Source of the DNA: Flavobacteriaceae bacterium
GTDB taxonomy: Bacteria > Bacteroidota > Bacteroidia > Flavobacteriales > Weeksellaceae
Reading direction: 5' to 3'
Length of the DNA: 64,000 nucleotides
Assembly: GCA_030538275.1 (NCBI GenBank)
Contig: JAUNUH010000002.1
Location: 186,001 to 250,000 of the forward strand
The notes below the pieces were generated by a model. That model did not search any database and was not told where the DNA came from. It saw only the letters and a list, made by a program, of their open reading frames with translations. A program made the position numbers and the translations under genes. Of this stretch, positions 18,060 to 25,741 are shown one piece after another. How positions within the stretch are numbered: the stretch's first letter is position 1; each line of letters starts with the position of its first letter.

Positions 18060-19238
18060 ATGCAATTAGCACCCCGTTTGCAAAACCTACGCCAATCGGC
18101 CACACTATATATGGCCGCCAAAGCTCGGGAATTGAAATCTGAAGGCAAAGATATCATCAGTTTAAGTTTGGGTGAACCAGATTTTGAAACTCCGCAATTC
18201 ATCAAAGATGCCGCAATTCAGGCTATTAATGACAATTGGAATCACTACCCGCCAGTGGGTGGCTATCTGGATTTGAAACAGGCGATTGCCGAAAAGTTCA
18301 AAAGAGATAATAATCTGGATTATTCGCCTTCACAAATTGTGGTTTCTACGGGTGCCAAGCAATCTATTTTCAATGTAATCCAATGTTTAGTTGATGATGG
18401 CGATGAGGTGATTCTTCCTGCTCCCTACTGGGTGAGCTATGCAGATATGGTGACCTTGGCTGATGGGGTTTACAAGGAAATCAAAACAGGAATCGGCCAA
18501 GATTTTAAAATGACGCCCGAGCAATTGGAGGCCGCCATTACGCCACAAACCAAATTAATGATTTACAGCTCGCCATGTAATCCGAGTGGTAGTGTGTATT
18601 CCCACGACGAATTAAAAGCCTTGGCAGAGGTGATTGCAAAACACGATATTATTGTGATTTCAGATGAAATTTACGAACATATAACTTTTGATGAGCGACC
18701 TGTGAGTTTGGCTTCATTCTCAGAAGTTTATGACAAAGTAGTAACGGTAAACGGTCTAGCCAAAGGATTTGCAATGACAGGATGGCGAATTGGCTATATT
18801 GGCGCTCCGGAATGGCTGGCAAAAGCCTGTGAAGCATTTCAAGGACAAGTAACTTCTGGAACTAATTCTATAGCACAAAGAGCTGCCATAACTGCGATGC
18901 AGACCAATCCACGACAAATTAATTATATGACAGAAGCCTTCAAAAACCGTAGAGATATGGTAATGGAGTTGGCAAGAGAAATCCCTGGATTCAAAGTGCG
19001 CGAACCAAAAGGGGCCTTTTATCTTTTCCCAGACGTTTCAGCTCTTTTCGGAAAAACATTCAACGGATATACAATTCATACACCAGAAGATTTGTCACGA
19101 TATTTACTCGAACACGCACTTGTAGCAACAGTTTCTGGAGAATCTTTTGGGTCTCCCAATTGTTTGAGGCTGTCCTATGCGGCCTCTGAAAAAGATTTAC
19201 GCGAAGCATATCGAAGAATTAAAGCGGCTTTGAGTTAA
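18060..19238 (+). CDS. PLP-dependent class I aminotransferase (aspartate aminotransferase type)
   Basis: A 392-residue fold-type I aminotransferase. The PLP-binding lysine is Lys235 in GLAKGFAMTGWRIG. Other family features are SLGEPDFETP near the start, PAPYWVSY near residue 123, SPCNPSG (about 172-178) and SDEIYE (about 201-206). The C-terminal Arg region (NCLRLSYA) binds the substrate carboxylate. It most likely interconverts aspartate and oxaloacetate, as the Ib subgroup does, in the cytoplasm; some members accept aromatic amino acids or prephenate. It is 136 bases downstream of the ATPase with no visible link to it. The end of the gene carries the -33 box for metG. Confidence 0.93.
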   Translation: MQLAPRLQNLRQSATLYMAAKARELKSEGKDIISLSLGEPDFETPQFIKDAAIQAINDNWNHYPPVGGYLDLKQAIAEKFKRDNNLDYSPSQIVVSTGAKQSIFNVIQCLVDDGDEVILPAPYWVSYADMVTLADGVYKEIKTGIGQDFKMTPEQLEAAITPQTKLMIYSSPCNPSGSVYSHDELKALAEVIAKHDIIVISDEIYEHITFDERPVSLASFSEVYDKVVTVNGLAKGFAMTGWRIGYIGAPEWLAKACEAFQGQVTSGTNSIAQRAAITAMQTNPRQINYMTEAFKNRRDMVMELAREIPGFKVREPKGAFYLFPDVSALFGKTFNGYTIHTPEDLSRYLLEHALVATVSGESFGSPNCLRLSYAASEKDLREAYRRIKAALS

Positions 19239-19261
19239 TTTACCTTATACTTTTTATCTTT
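19228..19261 (+). promoter_or_regulatory. Putative promoter of metG
   Basis: TTTG (19228-19231, inside the end of the aminotransferase gene) is followed after 22 bases by TATCTTTG (19254-19261), matching the Bacteroidota -33/-7 pattern. The metG start codon lies 20 bases further on. Confidence 0.55.
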
Positions 19262-19280
19262 GTGGTCTTAATTCGTTTTT

Positions 19281-21311
19281 ATGCCAAAAAGATTTACGGT
19301 TACTTCTGCTTTACCTTATGCAAATGGTCCAGTTCATATAGGACATTTGGCTGGTGTTTATATTCCTGCAGATATTTATGTAAGATTCTTGCGTCGCCAG
19401 GGACATGATGTTCTTTTTGTCGGCGGATCAGATGAACATGGAATTCCAGTTACAATTCGCGCAAAAAAAGAAGGAACAACACCCCAAGGTATAGTAGATA
19501 AATATCACGAATTAATCAAAAATACCTTTTCCGACCTCAATATTACATTTGATGTATATGATCGCACTTCTGCATCACATCATCACAAAAATGCGGCAGA
19601 TTTTTTTCTCAATCTTTATCAAAAAAATATTTTTGAGGTAGAAGAGACTGAACAATATTATGATGAAGAAGCTGGCGAGTTTTTAGCTGATAGATATATC
19701 GTGGGAGAATGTCCTACCTGTGGAAATCCTGATGCTTATGGAGATCAATGTGAAAAGTGTGGTTCTACACTTAGTCCACGCGAGCTTATAAATCCTAAAT
19801 CTGCATTGAGCGGAAATATTCCTGTTTTAAGGGCAACCAAAAACTGGTCTCTCCCATTAAATCAATACGAAGAATTTTTACGAAGCTGGATTTTGGAAGG
19901 TCATCAAAACGACTGGAAATCCAATGTTTTGGGGCAAGTAAAATCTTGGTTAGACGATGGATTAAAGCCTAGAGCCATGACGCGGGATTTGGACTGGGGT
20001 GTAGCTGTACCCTTGGATGAAGCTGCAGGAAAAGTCTTATATGTTTGGTTCGATGCGCCAATAGGTTATATTTCTGCTACCAAAAAATGGGCTGAAGAGA
20101 ATCAAAAAGACTGGAAACCCTATTGGCAAGATCCAAATACACAATTAATCCATTTTATTGGAAAAGATAATATTGTATTTCACTGTGTTATTTTTCCGGT
20201 GATGCTCAAGGCGCATGGTGAATTCATTTTACCGCAGCATGTACCGGCCAACGAGTTTTTGAATTTGGAAAATGATAAAATTTCCACTTCACGTAATCAT
20301 GCCGTGTGGGCACACGAGTATGTTCAGGATTTTCCAGGAAAACAAGATGTATTGCGATATGTTCTTACGGCCAATATGCCAGAAAATAAAGACAATAATT
20401 TTACTTGGAAGGATTTTCAAACCAAAAACAATTCTGAATTAGTCGGAATTCTAGGTAACTTTTTTAATCGTGTTATGGTTTTAACTGAAAAATATCATGA
20501 TGGCATCGTCCCTGAACCAGAATTCTTTGATGAAATTCAAAATTTGAATGCTTATCCAGAACGAATAGGAAAGTTTTTGGGAAAATTTGAATTCCGAAAT
20601 GCGTTGATGGAATTTATGAATTTAGCTCGATTTGGGAATCAGTTTTTACAAGTACAGGAGCCTTGGAAAAAAATAAAAACGGAGCCAGAAAAGGTGAGCG
20701 GAATTATGAATGCGGCATTACAAATTGCGGCAATGATTGCACAAACGGCAGAGCCTTTTTTACCAGTTGCAGCGGGTAAAATGCTCGAAATGCTCAATTT
20801 GGAACAAAAATCGTGGCAAGATCTCGAAGAAAATTCAAATCAAATTTCAGTCGGGCATCTACTGGGCAAAACCGAATTACTTTTTGACAAAATTGAAGAT
20901 GAAGATATCGAAAAACAATTGAATAAATTACAGGAAACTAAGCGAAAAAATTTGATGACAAATCCAAATGCTACCCCACAAAAGCCGGAATGTACTTATG
21001 AGGAATTTCAGAAAATGGATATTAGGGTAGGAACTATTTTAGAGGCTAAAAAAGTAGAAAAAGCCGACAAATTACTCGAACTCAAAGTCGATACTGGAAT
21101 CGATGTTCGTACAATTGTGTCTGGAATAGCAGAACATTTTTCTATTGATGAATTACCTGGTCGCAAATGTACTGTACTTGTCAATCTTGCACCTCGCAAA
21201 ATAAGAGGTGTCGAAAGTCATGGCATGTTGTTGTTTACAGAGCAGCCGAATGGGAAATTTACTTTCGTAAACCCTGAAGATGAAACAGAAAATGGTTGCC
21301 AAATAGCTTGA
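19281..21311 (+). CDS. metG: Methionine-tRNA ligase with C-terminal tRNA-binding domain
   Basis: A 676-residue cytoplasmic enzyme that charges tRNA-Met with methionine using ATP. The class I signatures are HIGH (residues 19-22) and KISTS (333-337), the latter a variant of KMSKS. A zinc knuckle with two CxxC pairs (Cys144, Cys147, Cys157, Cys160) lies in the connective domain. The anticodon-binding helical domain covers about 380-550. The C-terminal 110 residues form a Trbp111-like dimerisation and tRNA-binding domain ([20 protein letters not shown]). It is monocistronic by context: it has its own promoter-like site, and its stop codon lies in the loop of a terminator-like hairpin. Confidence 0.98.
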   Translation: MPKRFTVTSALPYANGPVHIGHLAGVYIPADIYVRFLRRQGHDVLFVGGSDEHGIPVTIRAKKEGTTPQGIVDKYHELIKNTFSDLNITFDVYDRTSASHHHKNAADFFLNLYQKNIFEVEETEQYYDEEAGEFLADRYIVGECPTCGNPDAYGDQCEKCGSTLSPRELINPKSALSGNIPVLRATKNWSLPLNQYEEFLRSWILEGHQNDWKSNVLGQVKSWLDDGLKPRAMTRDLDWGVAVPLDEAAGKVLYVWFDAPIGYISATKKWAEENQKDWKPYWQDPNTQLIHFIGKDNIVFHCVIFPVMLKAHGEFILPQHVPANEFLNLENDKISTSRNHAVWAHEYVQDFPGKQDVLRYVLTANMPENKDNNFTWKDFQTKNNSELVGILGNFFNRVMVLTEKYHDGIVPEPEFFDEIQNLNAYPERIGKFLGKFEFRNALMEFMNLARFGNQFLQVQEPWKKIKTEPEKVSGIMNAALQIAAMIAQTAEPFLPVAAGKMLEMLNLEQKSWQDLEENSNQISVGHLLGKTELLFDKIEDEDIEKQLNKLQETKRKNLMTNPNATPQKPECTYEEFQKMDIRVGTILEAKKVEKADKLLELKVDTGIDVRTIVSGIAEHFSIDELPGRKCTVLVNLAPRKIRGVESHGMLLFTEQPNGKFTFVNPEDETENGCQIA

Positions 21312-21331
21312 TAATCTATTGGCAACCATTT
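21290..21331. terminator. Bidirectional terminator-like hairpin enclosing the metG stop codon
   Basis: A 16-bp stem (21290-21306 with 21316-21331, one bulged A) has the metG TGA (21309-21311) in its loop. It sits between two convergent genes, metG and a type IX cargo gene. No long T-run follows on the plus strand. Confidence 0.55.
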
Positions 21332-21355
21332 ATGAGTTAAAAATTTAGGATTAAA

Positions 21356-22399
21356 TTATTTTTTAATCAATTTGTGAGATTCTGTTTTCTTACCGTCTGT
21401 TACCGTGATTATATAAACGCCTGCTGGTAGGTGAGAAATGTTCAGGTTTTCAGTTGTGTTGTATTCTGCAACTTTTTTACCATTTACACTACTTAAAACT
21501 ACATGCACTTTTGCGTTATCAAATCCTGCAGCCAAAGCAATATTTACAGTTTCTTTAGCAGGGTTGGGATAGATTTTAGATTCCATAAGACCAGCGACTT
21601 GTAAATTTTGAGTTGACATAGTAATTTCTGGAATCGCTTCTATCAATACATTATCAATCGTAAAAGAACCTGCCGACATATTTGTTGCTTGGGAGTTAGT
21701 TCCGTTTAACAAACCAAAGTCAACTTCATTGGGCTCAACACCTGCTTTCAAAGTTTCTATGGCGCCATCCACACCCAATTCGGGGGATACCCAGCTCACA
21801 ACACCCGTGGCTTGGTCAAAATATATATCAAAATTATAGTTGGTATTGCGTTGAAAAGACAATCCTCCTTCTGCAAAATTGATGAGATAAGCAGAATTTC
21901 CCTGAGAGCCTGAAATGTAGGCAATTCCATAAACAATATTGTTTGCGGTATTGAAATATACCCCACCAATATAAGATTGCGTATCAAATATGCCTATTAT
22001 CGGAATATTAAGGCTTGATCCATCTGCAATATTTACTGTGGTTGAAACTTTAAGTATTTGATTTCCAAGATCTATATTATTCCAAAAGGCTCTAAGGCCA
22101 CTTTCTACAATCGGAATGGCCAATGTAAGTCCTGTTGTAGCATTAGGGCCAGTAATACGTAATTTCTTAGAATCTTCTTGAACGATTAAAAAATTTTCTG
22201 GACCTGCATTGGTAGAAGTTGGAATTTGGCCTTGAGAGTCATTGGTAGAAAGTAATCCCCAGCCATAATTGTTTAATTCCAAAAGTTCGTAATCTGTACC
22301 AAAATTACCCAATGGAACGTTTTCAAAATCCTCTTGAATAAATACTTGTGCCGAAAGAAATAATGGGAGACAAGTAAGAGCTAATAAAATTTTCTTCAT
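21356..22399 (-). CDS. Secreted protein with type IX (type A) sorting domain
   Basis: A 347-residue cargo protein. It has a signal peptide (1-17, ending LSAQ), a beta-rich jelly-roll/concanavalin-like region (about 20-255) and a C-terminal sorting domain (about 268-347) with YPNPA, LPAGVYII and a terminal LIKK. The tail is recognised by the type IX system, whose translocon SprA is encoded at 37035-44108, and is removed on surface attachment. The body resembles that of the 24501-25580 protein (both have STNAGxxxxxIVxxxxKKL), so these two are paralogues beyond the tail. It is the last of four tandem genes. The ligand is unknown. Confidence 0.87.
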   Translation of the reverse strand: MKKILLALTCLPLFLSAQVFIQEDFENVPLGNFGTDYELLELNNYGWGLLSTNDSQGQIPTSTNAGPENFLIVQEDSKKLRITGPNATTGLTLAIPIVESGLRAFWNNIDLGNQILKVSTTVNIADGSSLNIPIIGIFDTQSYIGGVYFNTANNIVYGIAYISGSQGNSAYLINFAEGGLSFQRNTNYNFDIYFDQATGVVSWVSPELGVDGAIETLKAGVEPNEVDFGLLNGTNSQATNMSAGSFTIDNVLIEAIPEITMSTQNLQVAGLMESKIYPNPAKETVNIALAAGFDNAKVHVVLSSVNGKKVAEYNTTENLNISHLPAGVYIITVTDGKKTESHKLIKK

Positions 22400-22425
22400 A
22401 ATATTTATTTTTTTAGTATTAATTA

Positions 22426-22465
22426 AAAAAAATAAAAGCCGCAGTTGAAGCGGCCTTTATTTTTT
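22426..22465 (-). terminator. Terminator of the 22479-23327 cargo gene
   Basis: The stem is ATAAAAGCCGC paired with GCGGCCTTTAT, flanked by A-run and T-run so it can work in both directions; the loop is 7 bases. The single mismatch on the plus strand becomes a G-U pair in the minus-strand transcript. It lies 14 bases downstream of the gene's stop. Confidence 0.8.
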
Positions 22466-22478
22466 AAAAAAAAGCTAA

Positions 22479-23327
22479 TTATTTTTTAATTAATTTTTTA
22501 GTTTCAGTTTGTTTACCATCTGTAAGGGTTAAGATATAAACACCTGCAGGTAAGTGAGAGATGTTGATATCATTCATGTTTGCAAAATTTGCAACCAATT
22601 TACCACTCATATTAGTTAAAGTAACTGATGTTTTAGCAGCATCAAAGTTTTGAGCCAATTTCACGCGAACTTGGTCTTTTGCTGGATTCGGATAAACAAT
22701 AGATACATCGCTGCTTCCAATCAAATCGATGGTGCTCATGTTGCTGCCAGTAATTCTCATATTATTGATTGCCACATAATCCATATCAAAAGAATTATAA
22801 TGTCTAAAAGCAATATAAACAGGGTTTTGACCTGCCAAAGGTGTAAGGTCTATGGTATGCGTTGTAGGTGTACCTGTATTCGCTGCATCACCCAAAGTTT
22901 GTTCCCATTGTACCGGGCCGCCTGTTAATAAAGCCTCCAAATCATCTGTAGTTCCACCATAAACAGCAATATGCTCCTCATCCCAAGCAGCAGCTGCAAC
23001 TTGTGTAACAAATTCAAGTGTGATAGTACCTCCTTCTGCACCGCTCAAATCTAATGCAGGAAGAATCAACCAGTTGTCTGGCATTAAAGGCGCGCCTTGC
23101 CAAGATCTAGAAATAGCAGACATAGGAGTTACTGGAACACCTTGACTGTTTTGCACTTGGTATATGCCCCAATTGTTTCCATCTCCATCAGCGTCAATGT
23201 TTTGCCACCCCAATGGGAAGTCATCTTGAGCTTGAAAACCTGCAAATGTTTCTTCGAAAATTACCGTCTGAGCTGAACCAAAAGTTACAAAACCAAGAGC
23301 GATAACAGATAATAAAATTCTCTTCAT
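22479..23327 (-). CDS. Secreted choice-of-anchor/cleaved-adhesin type protein with type IX sorting domain
   Basis: A 282-residue cargo protein. After a signal peptide (1-19, ending GSAQ) comes a region like the choice-of-anchor J / cleaved adhesin domain (about 24-195: FEETFAG, PLGWQNIDADGDGNNWG, NWLILPALDLS, VYIAFRHYNS). These domains are common in Bacteroidota surface proteins and often bind carbohydrate or protein. The sorting tail (about 205-282) has VYPNPAKDQVRVKL, LPAGVYILTLTDGKQTE and a final LIKK, almost identical to those of the neighbours. It is exported by type IX secretion and probably anchored at the surface. No catalytic residues were seen. Confidence 0.9.
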   Translation of the reverse strand: MKRILLSVIALGFVTFGSAQTVIFEETFAGFQAQDDFPLGWQNIDADGDGNNWGIYQVQNSQGVPVTPMSAISRSWQGAPLMPDNWLILPALDLSGAEGGTITLEFVTQVAAAAWDEEHIAVYGGTTDDLEALLTGGPVQWEQTLGDAANTGTPTTHTIDLTPLAGQNPVYIAFRHYNSFDMDYVAINNMRITGSNMSTIDLIGSSDVSIVYPNPAKDQVRVKLAQNFDAAKTSVTLTNMSGKLVANFANMNDINISHLPAGVYILTLTDGKQTETKKLIKK

Positions 23328-23364
23328 TTCTACGTATTTTTAATTATGAAATTCAAATATAGAC

Positions 23365-23407
23365 AAAAAAAATAAAAGCCGTGCAATACACAGCTTTTAT
23401 TTTTTTT
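23365..23407 (-). terminator. Terminator of the 23426-24403 cargo gene
   Basis: A 19-bp stem (23365-23383 with 23389-23407) with the 5-base loop CAATA. The one C-A mismatch on the plus strand is a G-U pair in the minus-strand RNA. Runs of A and T flank it. Core and loop are nearly the same as those of the hairpin at 24445-24481. Confidence 0.85.
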
Positions 23408-23425
23408 TATTTAACAAATTTTAAA

Positions 23426-24403
23426 TTATTTCTTGATCAATTTTTTTGTTTCAGTTTGTTTACCATCTGTAAGGGTTAGGATATAAACTCCTGCAGGTAG
23501 GTGTGAAACATTGATGTTGTTGATATTTTCAAAGCTTCCAACTTGCTTACCACTAACATTAGTTAGCGTAGCTTTGGTATTTGCAGCGTTGAAATTTTCA
23601 GACAATTTTACAGTAACATGTGCTCTCGCTGGATTGGGATATAAGGTAGATACTCCTCTTTCTGCAGCTAAGTCATTCACTGAAAGACTTGTGGTAATTA
23701 AATAATTATCTACATATCCATCATATTGGTAATTATCCGTAACAAATTGAATATAATTGATACCAGAAACATTACCAAATGTGTCGAATGAGCCAATTAA
23801 TGCATTATTTAGATAATATTCCCATTGCACTCCGTTATAAACCATTTTGGCAGTATACCATGTATTTGGTACCCATGACCCTAATTGCATATCAGTCCAG
23901 TAATAATTTGGCCCACTTGAACCGTTTTCGTTATATTGAATGTTTCTAATGAATCCTGAATAGCTGAAGTTGTATCCCTGGCTTCGAATAACTTGTTCTG
24001 GATTGTCAACTGCGGGGCCATTTGCATACATAACAAAATCTGACATTTCTGATTGATCTGCTGCGGTCGTCATAAAATCCCACTGAATTGTTAAGCCGTT
24101 TTGTAAAGGAAATAGAGTTTCATATTGTTTGTTTGCTCCTAAGATATATCCATATTCTTGTCCTAAATAACCGTAATCCTCAACATAGCCTAATTTTAAT
24201 GATTGATCACCAGTTGATGAGAATGCGGCTGTTACTTCTTGGCCAATTGCATAGCTTGTTCCTACTGGAGTAGCGAACCAACCATCTTGGCCAGTAATAT
24301 CACCTGGGAAAAAGCCTTCACCTTGCTCAAATCCAGCTTGATCGTTCTGCGCAGAAACTAATCCAGTTACTGCTACTAATAAAGATAATAAAACTTTTTT
24401 CAT
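23426..24403 (-). CDS. Secreted lectin-like protein with type IX sorting domain
   Basis: A 325-residue cargo protein with a signal peptide (1-18, ending VSAQ). The body (about 20-235) is rich in Gly, Tyr and Asn and looks like a concanavalin/LamG-type beta sandwich (QGEGFFPGDITGQDGW, WYTAKMVYNGVQWEYYLNN, YDGYVDNYLI). The sorting tail (about 248-325) has LYPNPARAHVTVKL, LPAGVYILTLTDGKQTE and LIKK. It should be exported through the SprA translocon and attached to the surface or released. There is no enzyme motif; glycan binding is a guess from the fold. The tail is nearly the same as in its neighbours while the body is unrelated to two of them. Confidence 0.87.
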   Translation of the reverse strand: MKKVLLSLLVAVTGLVSAQNDQAGFEQGEGFFPGDITGQDGWFATPVGTSYAIGQEVTAAFSSTGDQSLKLGYVEDYGYLGQEYGYILGANKQYETLFPLQNGLTIQWDFMTTAADQSEMSDFVMYANGPAVDNPEQVIRSQGYNFSYSGFIRNIQYNENGSSGPNYYWTDMQLGSWVPNTWYTAKMVYNGVQWEYYLNNALIGSFDTFGNVSGINYIQFVTDNYQYDGYVDNYLITTSLSVNDLAAERGVSTLYPNPARAHVTVKLSENFNAANTKATLTNVSGKQVGSFENINNINVSHLPAGVYILTLTDGKQTETKKLIKK

Positions 24404-24444
24404 TGTAAAAATTATTTTTCAAATATGAAATTCAAAGGTATATA

Positions 24445-24481
24445 AAAAATAAAAGCTGTGCAATACACAGCTTTTATTTTT
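24445..24481 (-). terminator. Terminator of the 24501-25580 cargo gene
   Basis: A perfect 16-bp stem (24445-24460 with 24466-24481) with the loop CAATA, flanked by A and T runs, 19 bases downstream of the stop codon on the minus strand. Confidence 0.87.
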
Positions 24482-24500
24482 AAAAATTAACAAATTTGTA

Positions 24501-25580
24501 TTATTTCTTGATTAATTTTTTAGACTCAGTTAGTTTACCATCTGTAAGGGTAAGGATATAAACTCCAGCAGGTAGGTTGGAAACATTGATATCATTGATA
24601 TTGGCAAAATTTGCAACCAATTTACCACTCATATTGGTTAAAGTAGCAGTAGTTTTAGCTGAATTGAAGTTTTGAGCCAATTTCACGCGTACTTGGTCTT
24701 TTGCCGGATTCGGATAAACAGTAGAAACACTATTGTCTATACGGATATCTTGGGTAGCCATGGCAGATGTGCTGCCAAAAGTTACATCGTAGTTGTCCCA
24801 ATACATCGTATAAGCTCCTGTAGTACCAGCTGATCCATATAATTCCATGTCAATTTCGTCTGGAGGTAATGCCATTTCAAATTGCCCAAAAACATTAATA
24901 ATTGTTCTTTGAACGCCTAATTCTGGAATCGACCAAACAACCTCACCGGTTGGTACATGATACGCCATTTGTAGTGTTACAGTAGAGCCAGGCGTATATT
25001 GAATTCCATCCGAATTATCTGCATTTAATTGATAAAGGAATGGTTGAATCTGCCCAGTACTGTTAAGCCCGGTTGATAATCCATAGATTTTACTGTCTGC
25101 CGGCGTAATATAATATCCACCTAAATAATGATAGGCACCTCCACCGCCGCCTAAATCGTCATTAACGTCTATATAACTCACAGCCCAACGAATGTTTCCT
25201 GTGTAATTTAATGTTTCTGGTAAGGTAACTTGCGTGGACATTTTCAAATAATCATTTCCAGCATCTCTTGTGGACCAGTCAATAAGCGGCTCTGGCCACA
25301 CATACAATGAGCCAGTAGAAGAGTTGGGGCTAGTCGTAGCCATTTTCTTACCTCCTTGATCTACAATTTGAACTTGATCTACTCCTGCATTGGTCGAGGT
25401 AGGAGCACTTGACCCGTTCGAGGAAAACACGGCCCAACCGTGTGCATTTGGAGACCCTGCAATATCAACCGCAAAAACACCTGTATTATAGGATTCAAAG
25501 TTATCGCTCACATAAACTTGAGCGTTTAATCCAAGACCTAAACCTAAGACAACACTTAAAGATAGTAATACTTTTTTCAT
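24501..25580 (-). CDS. Secreted protein with type IX (type A) sorting domain
   Basis: A 359-residue cargo protein and the first of the four on this strand. The signal peptide (1-20, ending GLNAQ) precedes a beta-rich body (about 21-270: YVSDNFESYNTG, APTSTNAGVDQVQIVDQGGK, MYWDNYDVTFG) that is a paralogue of the 21356-22399 body. The sorting tail (about 282-359) has VYPNPAKDQVRVKL, LPAGVYILTLTDGK and LIKK. It is exported by the type IX system. No catalytic residue is evident. It ends with a perfect terminator, so each gene in the cluster looks to be an independent unit. Confidence 0.87.
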   Translation of the reverse strand: MKKVLLSLSVVLGLGLGLNAQVYVSDNFESYNTGVFAVDIAGSPNAHGWAVFSSNGSSAPTSTNAGVDQVQIVDQGGKKMATTSPNSSTGSLYVWPEPLIDWSTRDAGNDYLKMSTQVTLPETLNYTGNIRWAVSYIDVNDDLGGGGGAYHYLGGYYITPADSKIYGLSTGLNSTGQIQPFLYQLNADNSDGIQYTPGSTVTLQMAYHVPTGEVVWSIPELGVQRTIINVFGQFEMALPPDEIDMELYGSAGTTGAYTMYWDNYDVTFGSTSAMATQDIRIDNSVSTVYPNPAKDQVRVKLAQNFNSAKTTATLTNMSGKLVANFANINDINVSNLPAGVYILTLTDGKLTESKKLIKK

Positions 25581-25741
25581 AATTTTTCTATTTTAATGAA
25601 TTAATTAAGCGGTAAATATAACCATATATAAATTAATAGAAAAGATTTGAAAGTGAAAAACTTGCTATAATATGATAATAAGTTCAAATAATTCACATTT
25701 TAATACAAATTAGACTTATTAGCTGTAAATAATTGAAAATA

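Noticed and set aside
23365..24481. Repeated hairpin sequences between cargo genes as a CRISPR-like array
   Set aside because: The copies sit about 1 kb apart with genes between them and have terminator form, so they are transcription terminators and not array repeats.
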